Below, in pieces: positions 11,062-18,654 of a stretch of 64,000 bases of DNA. A program made the translations under genes and the position numbers. The notes below the pieces were generated by a model. The model saw only the letters and a list, made by a program, of their open reading frames with translations, made no database searches and was not told the DNA's origin. The DNA is from Psychrobacter sp. FME13 (GTDB taxonomy: Bacteria; Pseudomonadota; Gammaproteobacteria; Pseudomonadales; Moraxellaceae). The stretch's first letter is position 1. Every line of letters starts with the position of its first letter. The DNA lies in assembly GCF_014861395.1 (NCBI RefSeq), contig NZ_RRYV01000001.1, positions 27,523 to 91,522 on the forward strand. The letters are read 5' to 3'.

Positions 11062-11282
11062 AAACTTACTCCTTAAAGTATCGTTAATTATTTTAATAGT
11101 CTTTATTTTTCTAATAATGAATGCCACTTAGCATCACCATTTTCACTTACTATTATGATTATAAGTAAAATCCAGCATGGTAGATAGTAATCGTATGTTG
11201 AATAATGTTTATGTGACGTAGCTTATGTTAACATCGCCACTAATCAAATAAACACATCCTTTTTATAAGAAATAATAGACAT

Positions 11283-11316
11283 AAAAAAACCGCCTATCTA
11301 CTAAGATAAGCGGCGA
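11283..11316 (-). terminator. Terminator after acpP
   Basis: On the minus strand GCCGCTTATCT/AGATAGGCGGT forms a stem followed by seven T residues, about 27 bases after the acpP stop codon. Confidence 0.85.
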
Positions 11317-11342
11317 TACAAAACTGACTCAGCTATATTAAA

Positions 11343-11579
11343 TTATAGCTGTGCTTGTACATAATCAATTGCTTTTTGAACAGTCGTTAATTCTGCTGAA
11401 TCTTCATCAGGAATAGTAATGCCAAAATCGCTTTCAAATGACATAACCAACTCAACTAGGTCTAGTGAATCTGCTCCTAAGTCTTCCATAAATGAAGCAT
11501 CGTTGTTGATATCTTCAACATTCATACCTAATTGCTCAGCTACTGCTGCCTTTACTCTTAGCTCGGTATCGTTACTCAT
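11343..11579 (-). CDS. acpP: Acyl carrier protein
   Basis: This 78-residue acidic carrier shuttles growing acyl chains on a 4'-phosphopantetheine arm during fatty-acid synthesis. The attachment serine lies in the invariant [12 protein letters not shown] motif (Ser about residue 38), and the acidic helices and C-terminal AIDYVQAQL are typical. An AAGGAG-type site precedes the ATG. It lies 270 bases downstream of fabG in the same direction, consistent with the fabD-fabG-acpP order and probably an additional own promoter given the high expression this protein needs. Confidence 0.97.
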   Translation of the reverse strand: MSNDTELRVKAAVAEQLGMNVEDINNDASFMEDLGADSLDLVELVMSFESDFGITIPDEDSAELTTVQKAIDYVQAQL

Positions 11580-11849
11580 GTAGATTTCTCCTTTTTGATC
11601 TATTATTTTGACAAATCACTATAGTTCTGCGGTTAGAGTCTATAGTATTGTATATAAAATGAGGTTTTCAGATTAGCCTGGCTGTCTGAATGCTTTATAA
11701 CAGCTTATACGTTTTGACTCATGTTTAGCCAAGCCTTGCTATAATACAGGGCTTTGACCTAAAAGTGTCCGTCATTATAACACCCTTTATTATAGTTTAC
11801 ACTCGTTCACACAGTTTTTTATTGTCACTATGTAACACTTGTGCGTCAC

Positions 11850-12578
11850 TTACATATACATACCACCATTGACAGGAATAACCGCGCCTGTGATGTAGCT
11901 AGCCTCATCGCTGGCTAAGAAATATACTGCGGCTGCGATGTCTTCTGGCTGCCCCAAACGGCTGATAGGTACAGCATCTAACATCGAGTTTAATAGGCGT
12001 TCGTCAAGCTCATCAGTCATATCAGTTTCGATCAAACCTGGAGCGACGCAATTGATCGTAACTTGTCGAGACCCGATTTCGCGTGCTAGGGTACGGCTAA
12101 AGCCTTCCACCCCTGCTTTGGTAGCAGCATAGTTAGATTGACCCGCATTGCCCATCTGAGCAACAACAGAGGTAATATTGATAATACGACCACGGCGTGC
12201 TTTCATCATTCCGCGTACTGCACGTTTACTCATTCTATAAATCGAAGTTAGATTGGTATCGATGACGTTTTCCCAATCCTCATCTTTCATACGCATGAGT
12301 AGTCCATCTTGCGTGATACCCGCATTATTAACCAATACTTGTACCGCACCATAGACGCTTTCAATCTCTTCAAACAGCTTATCAATTTGCGCAGTATCAC
12401 GTACATCTAAAACGCGGCCAATACCACCACTATCATGAAGATAACTATTGATAAGCTCCGCACCTTTCTCAGTGGTGGCTGTGCCAATAACGAAATGACC
12501 TTCTTTAGCAAAGCGTTTGGCAACAGCCTTTCCAATACCACGGCTCGCGCCTGTTACTAATGTAATCGTACGGCTCAT
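11850..12578 (-). CDS. fabG: 3-oxoacyl-ACP reductase
   Basis: This 242-residue short-chain dehydrogenase reduces beta-ketoacyl-ACP with NADPH. Visible features are TGASRGIGKAVAKRF (cofactor loop, residues 9-23), NNAGIT, the catalytic Ser in NITSVVAQMG, and Tyr/Lys in SNYAATKAGVEGFSR. The ATG overlaps the fabD stop by four bases (ATGA), indicating translational coupling. It ends with the family's usual GAVIPVNGGMYM. Confidence 0.97.
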   Translation of the reverse strand: MSRTITLVTGASRGIGKAVAKRFAKEGHFVIGTATTEKGAELINSYLHDSGGIGRVLDVRDTAQIDKLFEEIESVYGAVQVLVNNAGITQDGLLMRMKDEDWENVIDTNLTSIYRMSKRAVRGMMKARRGRIINITSVVAQMGNAGQSNYAATKAGVEGFSRTLAREIGSRQVTINCVAPGLIETDMTDELDERLLNSMLDAVPISRLGQPEDIAAAVYFLASDEASYITGAVIPVNGGMYM

Positions 12579-13543
12579 GATAATAACTCCATTAACTTCT
12601 CAAGGCGGGCAGATTTATCGGTAGGATAACTAGTAATTGGTTGTGCTTGACGCTTGGCCAAATTACTTAATACGTTGCCACTGCCACATTCTATTAAGGT
12701 ATTAACTTGCTTGTCAGCAAGCTCTTGCATCGTTTTTGACCATAATACTGGTTGGCTCAATTGCTCAGTCAAGGCCTGTTTGATACCCAATGCACTAGTC
12801 TCGACACGTGCATGACGGTTTTGAATAACAGGAATCTCTGCTGATTCAAACTTAATGTCCGCCAATATTTCAGCCAAAGCACTACTTGCAGGCTCCATAA
12901 GTGCACAATGAGATGGGACACTGACCTTTAGAGATATAGATTTCTTGCCAGTATTTTGCACTTTATCTATGACTGCATTAACACCGATAGTATTACCTGA
13001 TATCACTACTTGGCCTGGACTATTGAAGTTAGCTGCGCCAACAATGGCATCATCAACATGCTCAGTTGCTTGTTCACACAGGTTTTCAACCCGATTGTCT
13101 TCAAGCCCTAATACAGCCGCCATAGCCGTATCAATACCCACAACAGCCTCTTGCATTAGTTGACCACGCTTATGTACCAACTTTACTGCATCAGCAAGTG
13201 ATATGACATTAGCAGCACAAAGCGCACTATACTCACCTAAAGAGTGACCAGCTAAATAACAAGGTTTTGTGGTTATTTTTTGTTGTAAGACACGCCAAAT
13301 TGCTATGCTAGCCACCAGTAATGCTGGCTGAGTATATTGAGTTTGATTGAGCTTTTCTTCATCTTGACAGATTGCCCATAAATCCTCACCCAGTGCCTCG
13401 CTCGCTTCGGTGAAAGTATCACGAATTTCTGGATAGGTCTCAGCAAGCTCGCTAGTCATACCAACGACTTGTGATCCTTGTCCAGGGAAAATTATTGCAA
13501 TCCGCATGGGCTGCTTGTTTGCCATATCGGGTACAGAGGCCAT
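12575..13543 (-). CDS. fabD: Malonyl-CoA:ACP transacylase
   Basis: FabD loads malonyl onto ACP for chain elongation. It is 322 residues with the oxyanion motif PGQGSQ near residue 20, the catalytic Ser in GHSLGEYSAL (about residue 105) and the catalytic His region VPSHCALMEPA. The ATG at 13543 is preceded by AAGGA; the two codons further upstream begin with TTG and are not preferred. The start may even be at MRIAIIFPGQGS, 13 residues in. It is the first gene of fabD-fabG-acpP. fabH is not directly upstream as it is in E. coli; rpmF lies ~430 bases away. Confidence 0.96.
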   Translation of the reverse strand: MASVPDMANKQPMRIAIIFPGQGSQVVGMTSELAETYPEIRDTFTEASEALGEDLWAICQDEEKLNQTQYTQPALLVASIAIWRVLQQKITTKPCYLAGHSLGEYSALCAANVISLADAVKLVHKRGQLMQEAVVGIDTAMAAVLGLEDNRVENLCEQATEHVDDAIVGAANFNSPGQVVISGNTIGVNAVIDKVQNTGKKSISLKVSVPSHCALMEPASSALAEILADIKFESAEIPVIQNRHARVETSALGIKQALTEQLSQPVLWSKTMQELADKQVNTLIECGSGNVLSNLAKRQAQPITSYPTDKSARLEKLMELLS

Positions 13544-13824
13544 AACCAATATTCCTTATTTAATTGGAAATACTCCTAAAAATAACGAGACTTGTTATAT
13601 TATTAGGTACGACTCACAGCCGTTACTTCCGTTATTTATTTGGAAAAATGAACTATCAGTAAACTATACACTGACACAGTCTATTATTATAGCGGACAAC
13701 ACCTAAACAAGTGCAGCAAAGAATACCGCTAAAATTATAATCATAGATTGTATCAGGTCGTTTTCATATTTACCAAAAACTAGAGCTAAAAAAATTTGCG
13801 TTTTTACTCTGAAAAATAATAGCA
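13544..13824. other. fabD upstream region
   Basis: AT-rich intergenic sequence between fabD and the rpmF terminator. I see no gene, RNA or repeat. It presumably holds the fabD promoter, but no convincing -35/-10 pair stands out. Confidence 0.4.
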
Positions 13825-13880
13825 AAAAGCCAAGTTATCTAGCTACATAATATATGATAGCGAAATAACTTGGCTTTCTT
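13825..13880 (-). terminator. Terminator after rpmF
   Basis: An exact 13-bp inverted repeat (AAGCCAAGTTAT/ATAACTTGGCTT) with a loop of about 26 bases, with T/A-rich flanks, ~100 bases after rpmF. The large loop makes efficiency uncertain. Confidence 0.6.
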
Positions 13881-13977
13881 TAGCTCAAAATCCATTGCTG
13901 AATAACAGCTAAACAAAAGTAATAATAGTCACCAGTACTATCATTACTTTTGCACTAGCTATTGACCAGCAAACAAA

Positions 13978-14160
13978 TTAAGCATCTTGACTTACTTTAA
14001 ACAATTGACGACCACGGTAAAAACCATCTTTTGTCATGTGATGACGACGATGTTTTTCACCAGTAGTAGCATCTATGCTCAGCTCAGCCACTTCCATGCG
14101 ATGGTGTGAACGGCGCATGTCACGACGAGAACGGCTTTTACGACTTTTTTGAACAGCCAT
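13978..14160 (-). CDS. rpmF: Ribosomal protein bL32
   Basis: This 60-residue, highly basic large-subunit protein begins with [20 protein letters not shown], the hallmark of bL32. It has no CxxC zinc motif, as in proteobacterial forms. In gammaproteobacteria rpmF follows yceD, as here (both minus), although the gap of ~340 bases is longer than usual. Confidence 0.97.
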   Translation of the reverse strand: MAVQKSRKSRSRRDMRRSHHRMEVAELSIDATTGEKHRRHHMTKDGFYRGRQLFKVSQDA

Positions 14161-14497
14161 GATATAGCTCCTATACTTAAAAGGGATAAGCTTAAAATTC
14201 AGCTTTAATCGATACTGACAGAGGCTATATAATCACAACAACCTAAGTCTTACGCATCATTAGTTAAATAGATTGCCACCTACATAAAGTGCTGACTACG
14301 TCTAAAAGCTATAGCAAATTTGTCTAGTCAGCTTTTATCCGCAAGCAACTCGTTGCTAGAATGCAATAAACCGGACATTATACGCATGTTTAATGGATTA
14401 ATAAAGCCCTGCCTCTCACTCTTCTGTAGAAAGTTGATAAAAAGTATCACAAATCTAGTAAGTAGTACATTTATATATGAGTTGTTTTCTGGTGAAG
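14161..14497. other. yceD-rpmF spacer
   Basis: There are 337 bases between two genes that are often nearly adjacent. The sequence is AT-rich. Open frames here on the plus strand have no recognisable features. It may hold a separate rpmF promoter; I cannot identify one with confidence. Confidence 0.4.
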
Positions 14498-15091
14498 CTA
14501 TAACTTACCTTTTAATGAGGCTAAAGCAGCGAAAGGATTCTCACTTTCTTCTTCCTCTGGAATTTCACCAAACTGCTCTACCATCATCTCACAATCATCA
14601 TGCTTGGGTGCCATTGGTGTTTTCAGCAGAATTTCATCTTCAACTAATTTCTTGAATGGCAATAAACTCTCTGGTGATTGCTCTGTAATGACTTCTTCAA
14701 GCAATAAATAATCTTGCTCTTCATCAACCAAGCGCACTTGGCTTTCTTTTTCGAGTAGAGCAATATTATAATCATCAGATAATTCGATAGCCACTGGCTG
14801 CAAACAACGCTGACAAGTCAACCAAACATTACCCGTCAACGTAAATGCCAAGTGTAAGACATTGTTATGGCGGTATAAATCAGCACTAATCGATATTTTC
14901 TTCTGTTCATGCTCAGTGCTCAGAATAGCCTCAAGACGTTTGAAAATGCTCGGCTCTACGTCTCCTGACCATTCGTAACCAGTGTCTGCCCATTTGTCTA
15001 AAGAGATGTACTCAGGCATACCAGTAGATACAGGCACTTTTTTGTTGTCAGTGTGAGATTCTGAAAGCTTAGTTTCGGGAGTGCTTGACAT
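14498..15091 (-). CDS. yceD: YceD-family (DUF177) 23S rRNA accumulation protein
   Basis: The 197-residue protein has the DUF177 core: GNVWLTCQRCLQPVAIEL (first CxxC), an acidic middle and, near the C-terminus, HDDCEMM followed by EESENPFAALASLKGKL, a typical YceD ending. Members are linked to 23S rRNA accumulation and are regularly found immediately upstream of rpmF, as here. The ATG at 15091 is supported by GAGG seven bases upstream over an in-frame ATG at 15103 with no ribosome-binding site. Confidence 0.93.
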   Translation of the reverse strand: MSSTPETKLSESHTDNKKVPVSTGMPEYISLDKWADTGYEWSGDVEPSIFKRLEAILSTEHEQKKISISADLYRHNNVLHLAFTLTGNVWLTCQRCLQPVAIELSDDYNIALLEKESQVRLVDEEQDYLLLEEVITEQSPESLLPFKKLVEDEILLKTPMAPKHDDCEMMVEQFGEIPEEEESENPFAALASLKGKL

Positions 15092-15275
15092 GCGCGGCCT
15101 CATTCGTCAAAACGGTGTATAATATTGCCTGCCATACTAACGGAAAGCACTAAATGACGCTAGCGCTAGTATGTTAATATTTTTGATATTGATACTATTT
15201 TATATGACCTATTTTTTATTTTTATAAAAAAGTCATAATTTCCATTTTATCACTTATTTGACTAGCCTCTTATTT

Positions 15276-15701
15276 ATGAACTCGTTTAATAATAAAACTG
15301 ATTTTTCTAATTTGCTCTGTCCTTTAGAAGCAAAAATACTACTGCAGCGCCTCACAGAACTGATGCTTAATATTAAACCTACCTCTATTAACTCATTAGA
15401 GTTTGCTAGGTATAAACACTTAGAAATATTAAAAAATGAATACCACCACCTATCCAGCTCCGAAGCTGTTGATAACACCTTACAATTAACCGGACACAGC
15501 GAGCAACTAGCTACCGAGTGTCTTATCCAATTATTCAATACTTTATTTTCTGATCAGAATGTAATATTGGTTCGTAGCAAAGGAGAGCCTGAATACTTTC
15601 CTGCACAAAATAATGAACCTGCTAGAATTGAGTTTGCTCATGGCTTTTTTGCCAGTGCATTGCACGAATTGCACACACCTCTTTATAGGTTGACATGCTA
15701 G
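15276..15701 (+). pseudogene. epmC: 5' part of host EF-P hydroxylase, cut by island
   Basis: This frame encodes the N-terminal part of EpmC (YfcM), which hydroxylates the beta-lysylated lysine of elongation factor P. The conserved block GEPEYFPAQNNEPARIEFAHGFFASALHE is present from about residue 104 (read in two pieces) and ends at His-Glu of the HExxH metal motif at 15663-15668. After Leu (15669-15671) the frame runs into foreign codons (HTPLYRLTC, stop at 15701). The matching C-terminal part starts at 33482. Joining 15276-15671 to 33482-33832 gives a continuous 248-residue EpmC, about 65 residues longer at the N-terminus than E. coli's. The ATG at 15276 is chosen over an upstream TTG. Confidence 0.9.
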
Positions 15702-15921
15702 AAACCTCTTATTCTAATGGTGTACATATTGCATACCTTCATACCCATACCTCTAACTATTACTAACATATGTTATAGGCAGTCTATCCATTTTTTTAGC
15801 TAGAACATTCGGACGGTTCCACTTTATATGGACTATCAATAAAAACCGGCTCGATTCTCTGAGAATATTTATAGTCTCAAGAGACTATGTTTTGTTTGAC
15901 CAATTTTATTCATAATAAATA
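15702..15921. other. Left-end region of island
   Basis: Non-coding sequence between the left junction and the regulator's terminator. It contains an 18-base hairpin (ATAGTCTC-AA-GAGACTAT, 15870-15887) and a TGTACAT at 15722, a heptamer also repeated at the right end. These are candidates for recombinase-binding sites. Confidence 0.4.
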
Positions 15922-15970
15922 AAAAAAAGGCAATGCAATAAGTGATTTAGACTTATTGCGCTGCCTTTTC
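15922..15970 (-). terminator. Terminator of the island regulator gene
   Basis: The stem AAGGCA..GCAATAAGT / ACTTATTGC..TGCCTT is flanked by a long A-run on the left, giving a T-run on the minus strand. It lies ~60 bases after the regulator stop. Confidence 0.8.
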
Positions 15971-16029
15971 ATAACTTTAACCTTTGTCATCTGCTACTAG
16001 TTAAGAAGTTAGAATCGTCCAAGTCAACG

Positions 16030-16968
16030 CTACTTCATATTAAACAACCTTTCATGTTCGTCAATATAAGTAGCATTAGACATACACATCTCATACCAGC
16101 CCTTCCAGTAGCTATTATTTTTCTTTGAATACTTTGAGCTGTCCCAGATATCTTCAATCCAATGACTGTGTCTATATTTTTCAATAATCTTAATCGGATT
16201 CTCTCTTGCCCAAATAAGCTCGTTGTAATCTAGTTCTGATATTATTGCACCCTGAATTTTCAGAAGATGGTATCGGCATAAATATTTTAGAGTTAAAGAT
16301 AATAATGCTCGATCCTCAGAGCCTCCAATACCTACCTTTTCACTTATATGTACGCGAGTATCTAAAACCGAACCTCGCCAACTATCGTAGTGTTTGATGA
16401 TTAATAATTCGCCATTTTCTGTATTATTACGAGCAAACCACAGTGCTTTAACTTCATCTTGATTATTGCCTTGTAATAACCGTTTTGCATTGTCTTCGAT
16501 ATTAGATCCGAACTCAAAACTTTCTTTTTTATAGGGCTTGTCTTCATCATGAATTAGCCAGTCTGTTTGGCAGCCAAAGTATACTGCTAATTTTTCTAAT
16601 TCATCAAACGATGGCTCTTTGCGCCCTTCAAACCAATCCTCAGTGATGCCTACATTATTGTATCCGAGCGCTTTAGCAACCCTAGATATACTTGGGGTAT
16701 GAAAGCTATCAGCTGCCTTAGCTTCACTCAAGATAAAATTCAGCTTACAAGATAATAGCTTTAAACGATCACTGCGTAAATGAGCATCAAAAAAACCTCT
16801 TAAATCTTTGATAGCTTCAATATAACTCCCTTCTTTACCTTCAAAAGATTTTTCTAATCGATACTGTGCTTCGGCATTAATTGAGCGGCCGCTAACTTTT
16901 GAGGCATCAGAGATAAGAGCTTTCAATTCAGTAGGAATTCTTAGATTAAACTGCACATTTTTTGACAT
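16030..16968 (-). CDS. Arc-like/HTH regulator of the island
   Basis: The 312-residue protein opens with an Arc-type ribbon-helix-helix domain (VQFNLRIPTELKALISDASK, then GRSINAEAQYRLEKSFE; residues 4-45). A second DNA-binding-like region lies at about residues 95-140 (SISRVAKALGYNNVGITEDW...LEKLAVYFGCQTDWLIHDED), which reads like an XRE/phage-repressor helix-turn-helix. The C-terminal ~150 residues are unrecognised. It is divergent from the recombinase operon, and a perfect 25-base palindrome lies in the gap, so it probably represses itself and/or the recombinases. Domain calls are by motif only. Confidence 0.7.
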   Translation of the reverse strand: MSKNVQFNLRIPTELKALISDASKVSGRSINAEAQYRLEKSFEGKEGSYIEAIKDLRGFFDAHLRSDRLKLLSCKLNFILSEAKAADSFHTPSISRVAKALGYNNVGITEDWFEGRKEPSFDELEKLAVYFGCQTDWLIHDEDKPYKKESFEFGSNIEDNAKRLLQGNNQDEVKALWFARNNTENGELLIIKHYDSWRGSVLDTRVHISEKVGIGGSEDRALLSLTLKYLCRYHLLKIQGAIISELDYNELIWARENPIKIIEKYRHSHWIEDIWDSSKYSKKNNSYWKGWYEMCMSNATYIDEHERLFNMK

Positions 16969-17012
16969 CTTTAAAGCCTAAATAAAATAATATTACCACA
17001 TAGAACTTGTGG

Positions 17013-17037
17013 CGATGTTAGCATTATGCTAACATCG
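17013..17037. promoter_or_regulatory. Perfect 25-base palindrome, probable operator
   Basis: Half-sites CGATGTTAGCAT and ATGCTAACATCG are exact reverse complements around a single central T. The site lies between the divergent regulator gene (start 16968) and the mini-RHH gene (start 17067). It is the natural binding site for one of these two ribbon-helix-helix proteins; this is an inference. Confidence 0.8.
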
Positions 17038-17066
17038 ATTGTAATAAAATCAGTGGGGATGAATAC

Positions 17067-17212
17067 ATGTCAAATCAGAAAGTTCAGATGAATGTTCGAG
17101 TATCTAAGGAACTTAAGAGGTTTGCCCCGTCAGTGATGCAAAGAATCAGTTTCATTCATTGTCTCAATATATAGAAAAGCTTATTTTTAAAGCCAAGAAC
17201 TCAACGAACTAG
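17067..17212 (+). pseudogene. Frameshifted mini ribbon-helix-helix gene
   Basis: ATG at 17067 with GGGGA upstream encodes MSNQKVQMNVRVSKELKRF, a typical RHH beta strand and first helix, then slips out of frame. The third frame continues with PVSDAKNQFHSLSQYIEKLI and FKAKNSTN, ending at 17212. One extra C in the CCCC run near 17121 would join both into a 48-residue Arc-like protein. The 146-base span is one base short of 49 codons. It is either a real inactivating deletion or a sequencing error; it lies just upstream of the recombinase genes. Confidence 0.7.
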
Positions 17213-17223
17213 AAAAAAATGAA

Positions 17224-18654
17224 ATGAGACCTTCTCTTAAAGACCTATTCGACTCTAGCGCAAAAGTAACTTACTTAAGTCGCTTTCAACTACAGAAAGT
17301 AGAATGGTCAAAAACTACTCAAGTTAATACGTATGTCTATCATTTTAACGCTCTAAATAGCTCGAATTACTTCTTTAAGATGCCTGTTATCATTCAGTCA
17401 GATGGCCTTCCTTGGAAAGTAGGTAATCTATATCTATTGGGTCAACTGGACACCCCCACTCTTTCAAACATGAAGACATTATCTGCAAGAGCTATTCATT
17501 TAAAATACTTTCTTCAGTATTTAGAACATACTAACCAACATTTTTTAGACTTACCTACCCAGTATCAGCAAAGAGTTCCACGCAAGTTTAGAGCTTTTCT
17601 ACAGATTGTAATAGAGCAGCATGGCTTTAATGCTGAGTACATTAATAACATTCTGTCGTCTATTGCTAATTTCTATAATTATATACAGTATCAAGCTCTT
17701 GTATCTCCATCTGATATAGAAAATAAGCCTTTCAGAGAAAGGAAGGTTTCCATACCTATTTATAATAATGTAGGACTATCTAGAAATATTAGTGTTATTA
17801 CGAACGATCTTAAGTTAAAAAGCAGTAGGAAACCAATCCCATCACTAGGAAAACTAAGGGACGGCGGTAGTCTGCGTCCCTTAAGCTTTGAAGAGCAAAT
17901 TATAGTTTCTAATGCATTTGATGAAAGCTATGCCTCAATAGAACTAGAGCTAATGATGCTAGTTGCTCTTAAAACAGGGGCTAGGCAACAAAGTGTCTGC
18001 ACTCTGTCAATAGGCTGTATCAAAAGTGCTTTGAGTTTTTTGGAAAGCAACTCTAATTTGGAACAAGCTGTAATAAATACAGGATATAAATATAAATCTG
18101 ACTCAAAAGGCGGAAGGATAAATCGTTTGATATTTCCGAAAAATTTGATTCATCGCTTATTAACATATATTGAGTGCGAGCGAGCCGAATATAGGAGGAG
18201 AAAGTTAAATAGTTTTTATGGTGATACTGAAGATAATTATGTGTTCTTAACTAGAGACGGTAACCCTTATCTGACTGCTGAAAGAGAACTTGCAGATCGC
18301 AATAACTCTAAGTCAATTTGGAATACCAAAGCGCCAGTTATGGCCCCAAAGAATGGACAATCCTTAAGAAATGAACTTACAAGATTCATTGAAAAGATAC
18401 AAAAAACTGAACCGGATTTTCAAAAATTCTCTTTTCACGACTTGCGTGCAACATATGGAATGAATATTGTCAGAAACCTTAGAGATAAAGACTACCCTGA
18501 TTCTAAAATATTTGATCATGTGAGACAAAGACTAAATCATAGACAATTAAGCACTACGGAATCTTACCTTAAATTTGACTCTGAAATTAACGAATTTATG
18601 GATATTCAAGAAACCTTTGGAATAACTTTTGATAAGGATACAGGACATGTCTAA
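17224..18654 (+). CDS. Tyrosine recombinase A of the island
   Basis: This 476-residue site-specific recombinase retains the catalytic set: first Arg in ALKTGARQQSVCTLS (about residue 254), His-x-x-Arg in FHDLRATYGM (about 404), a second His in LNHRQLSTTESYLKF (about 439) and the Tyr nucleophile at its end. The N-terminal half looks like a SAM-like core-binding domain (ARAIHLKYFLQYLEH). It is the first of four tightly packed genes and overlaps the next by eight bases (ATGTCTAA). The size and position match the first recombinase of Tn554-type trios or GmtY of Gamma-Mobile-Trio islands. No strong ribosome-binding site is seen before the ATG. Confidence 0.85.
   Translation: MRPSLKDLFDSSAKVTYLSRFQLQKVEWSKTTQVNTYVYHFNALNSSNYFFKMPVIIQSDGLPWKVGNLYLLGQLDTPTLSNMKTLSARAIHLKYFLQYLEHTNQHFLDLPTQYQQRVPRKFRAFLQIVIEQHGFNAEYINNILSSIANFYNYIQYQALVSPSDIENKPFRERKVSIPIYNNVGLSRNISVITNDLKLKSSRKPIPSLGKLRDGGSLRPLSFEEQIIVSNAFDESYASIELELMMLVALKTGARQQSVCTLSIGCIKSALSFLESNSNLEQAVINTGYKYKSDSKGGRINRLIFPKNLIHRLLTYIECERAEYRRRKLNSFYGDTEDNYVFLTRDGNPYLTAERELADRNNSKSIWNTKAPVMAPKNGQSLRNELTRFIEKIQKTEPDFQKFSFHDLRATYGMNIVRNLRDKDYPDSKIFDHVRQRLNHRQLSTTESYLKFDSEINEFMDIQETFGITFDKDTGHV

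Noticed and set aside
14320..14655. 111-codon plus-strand open frame
   Set aside because: Largely antisense to yceD with unlikely composition; treated as a shadow.
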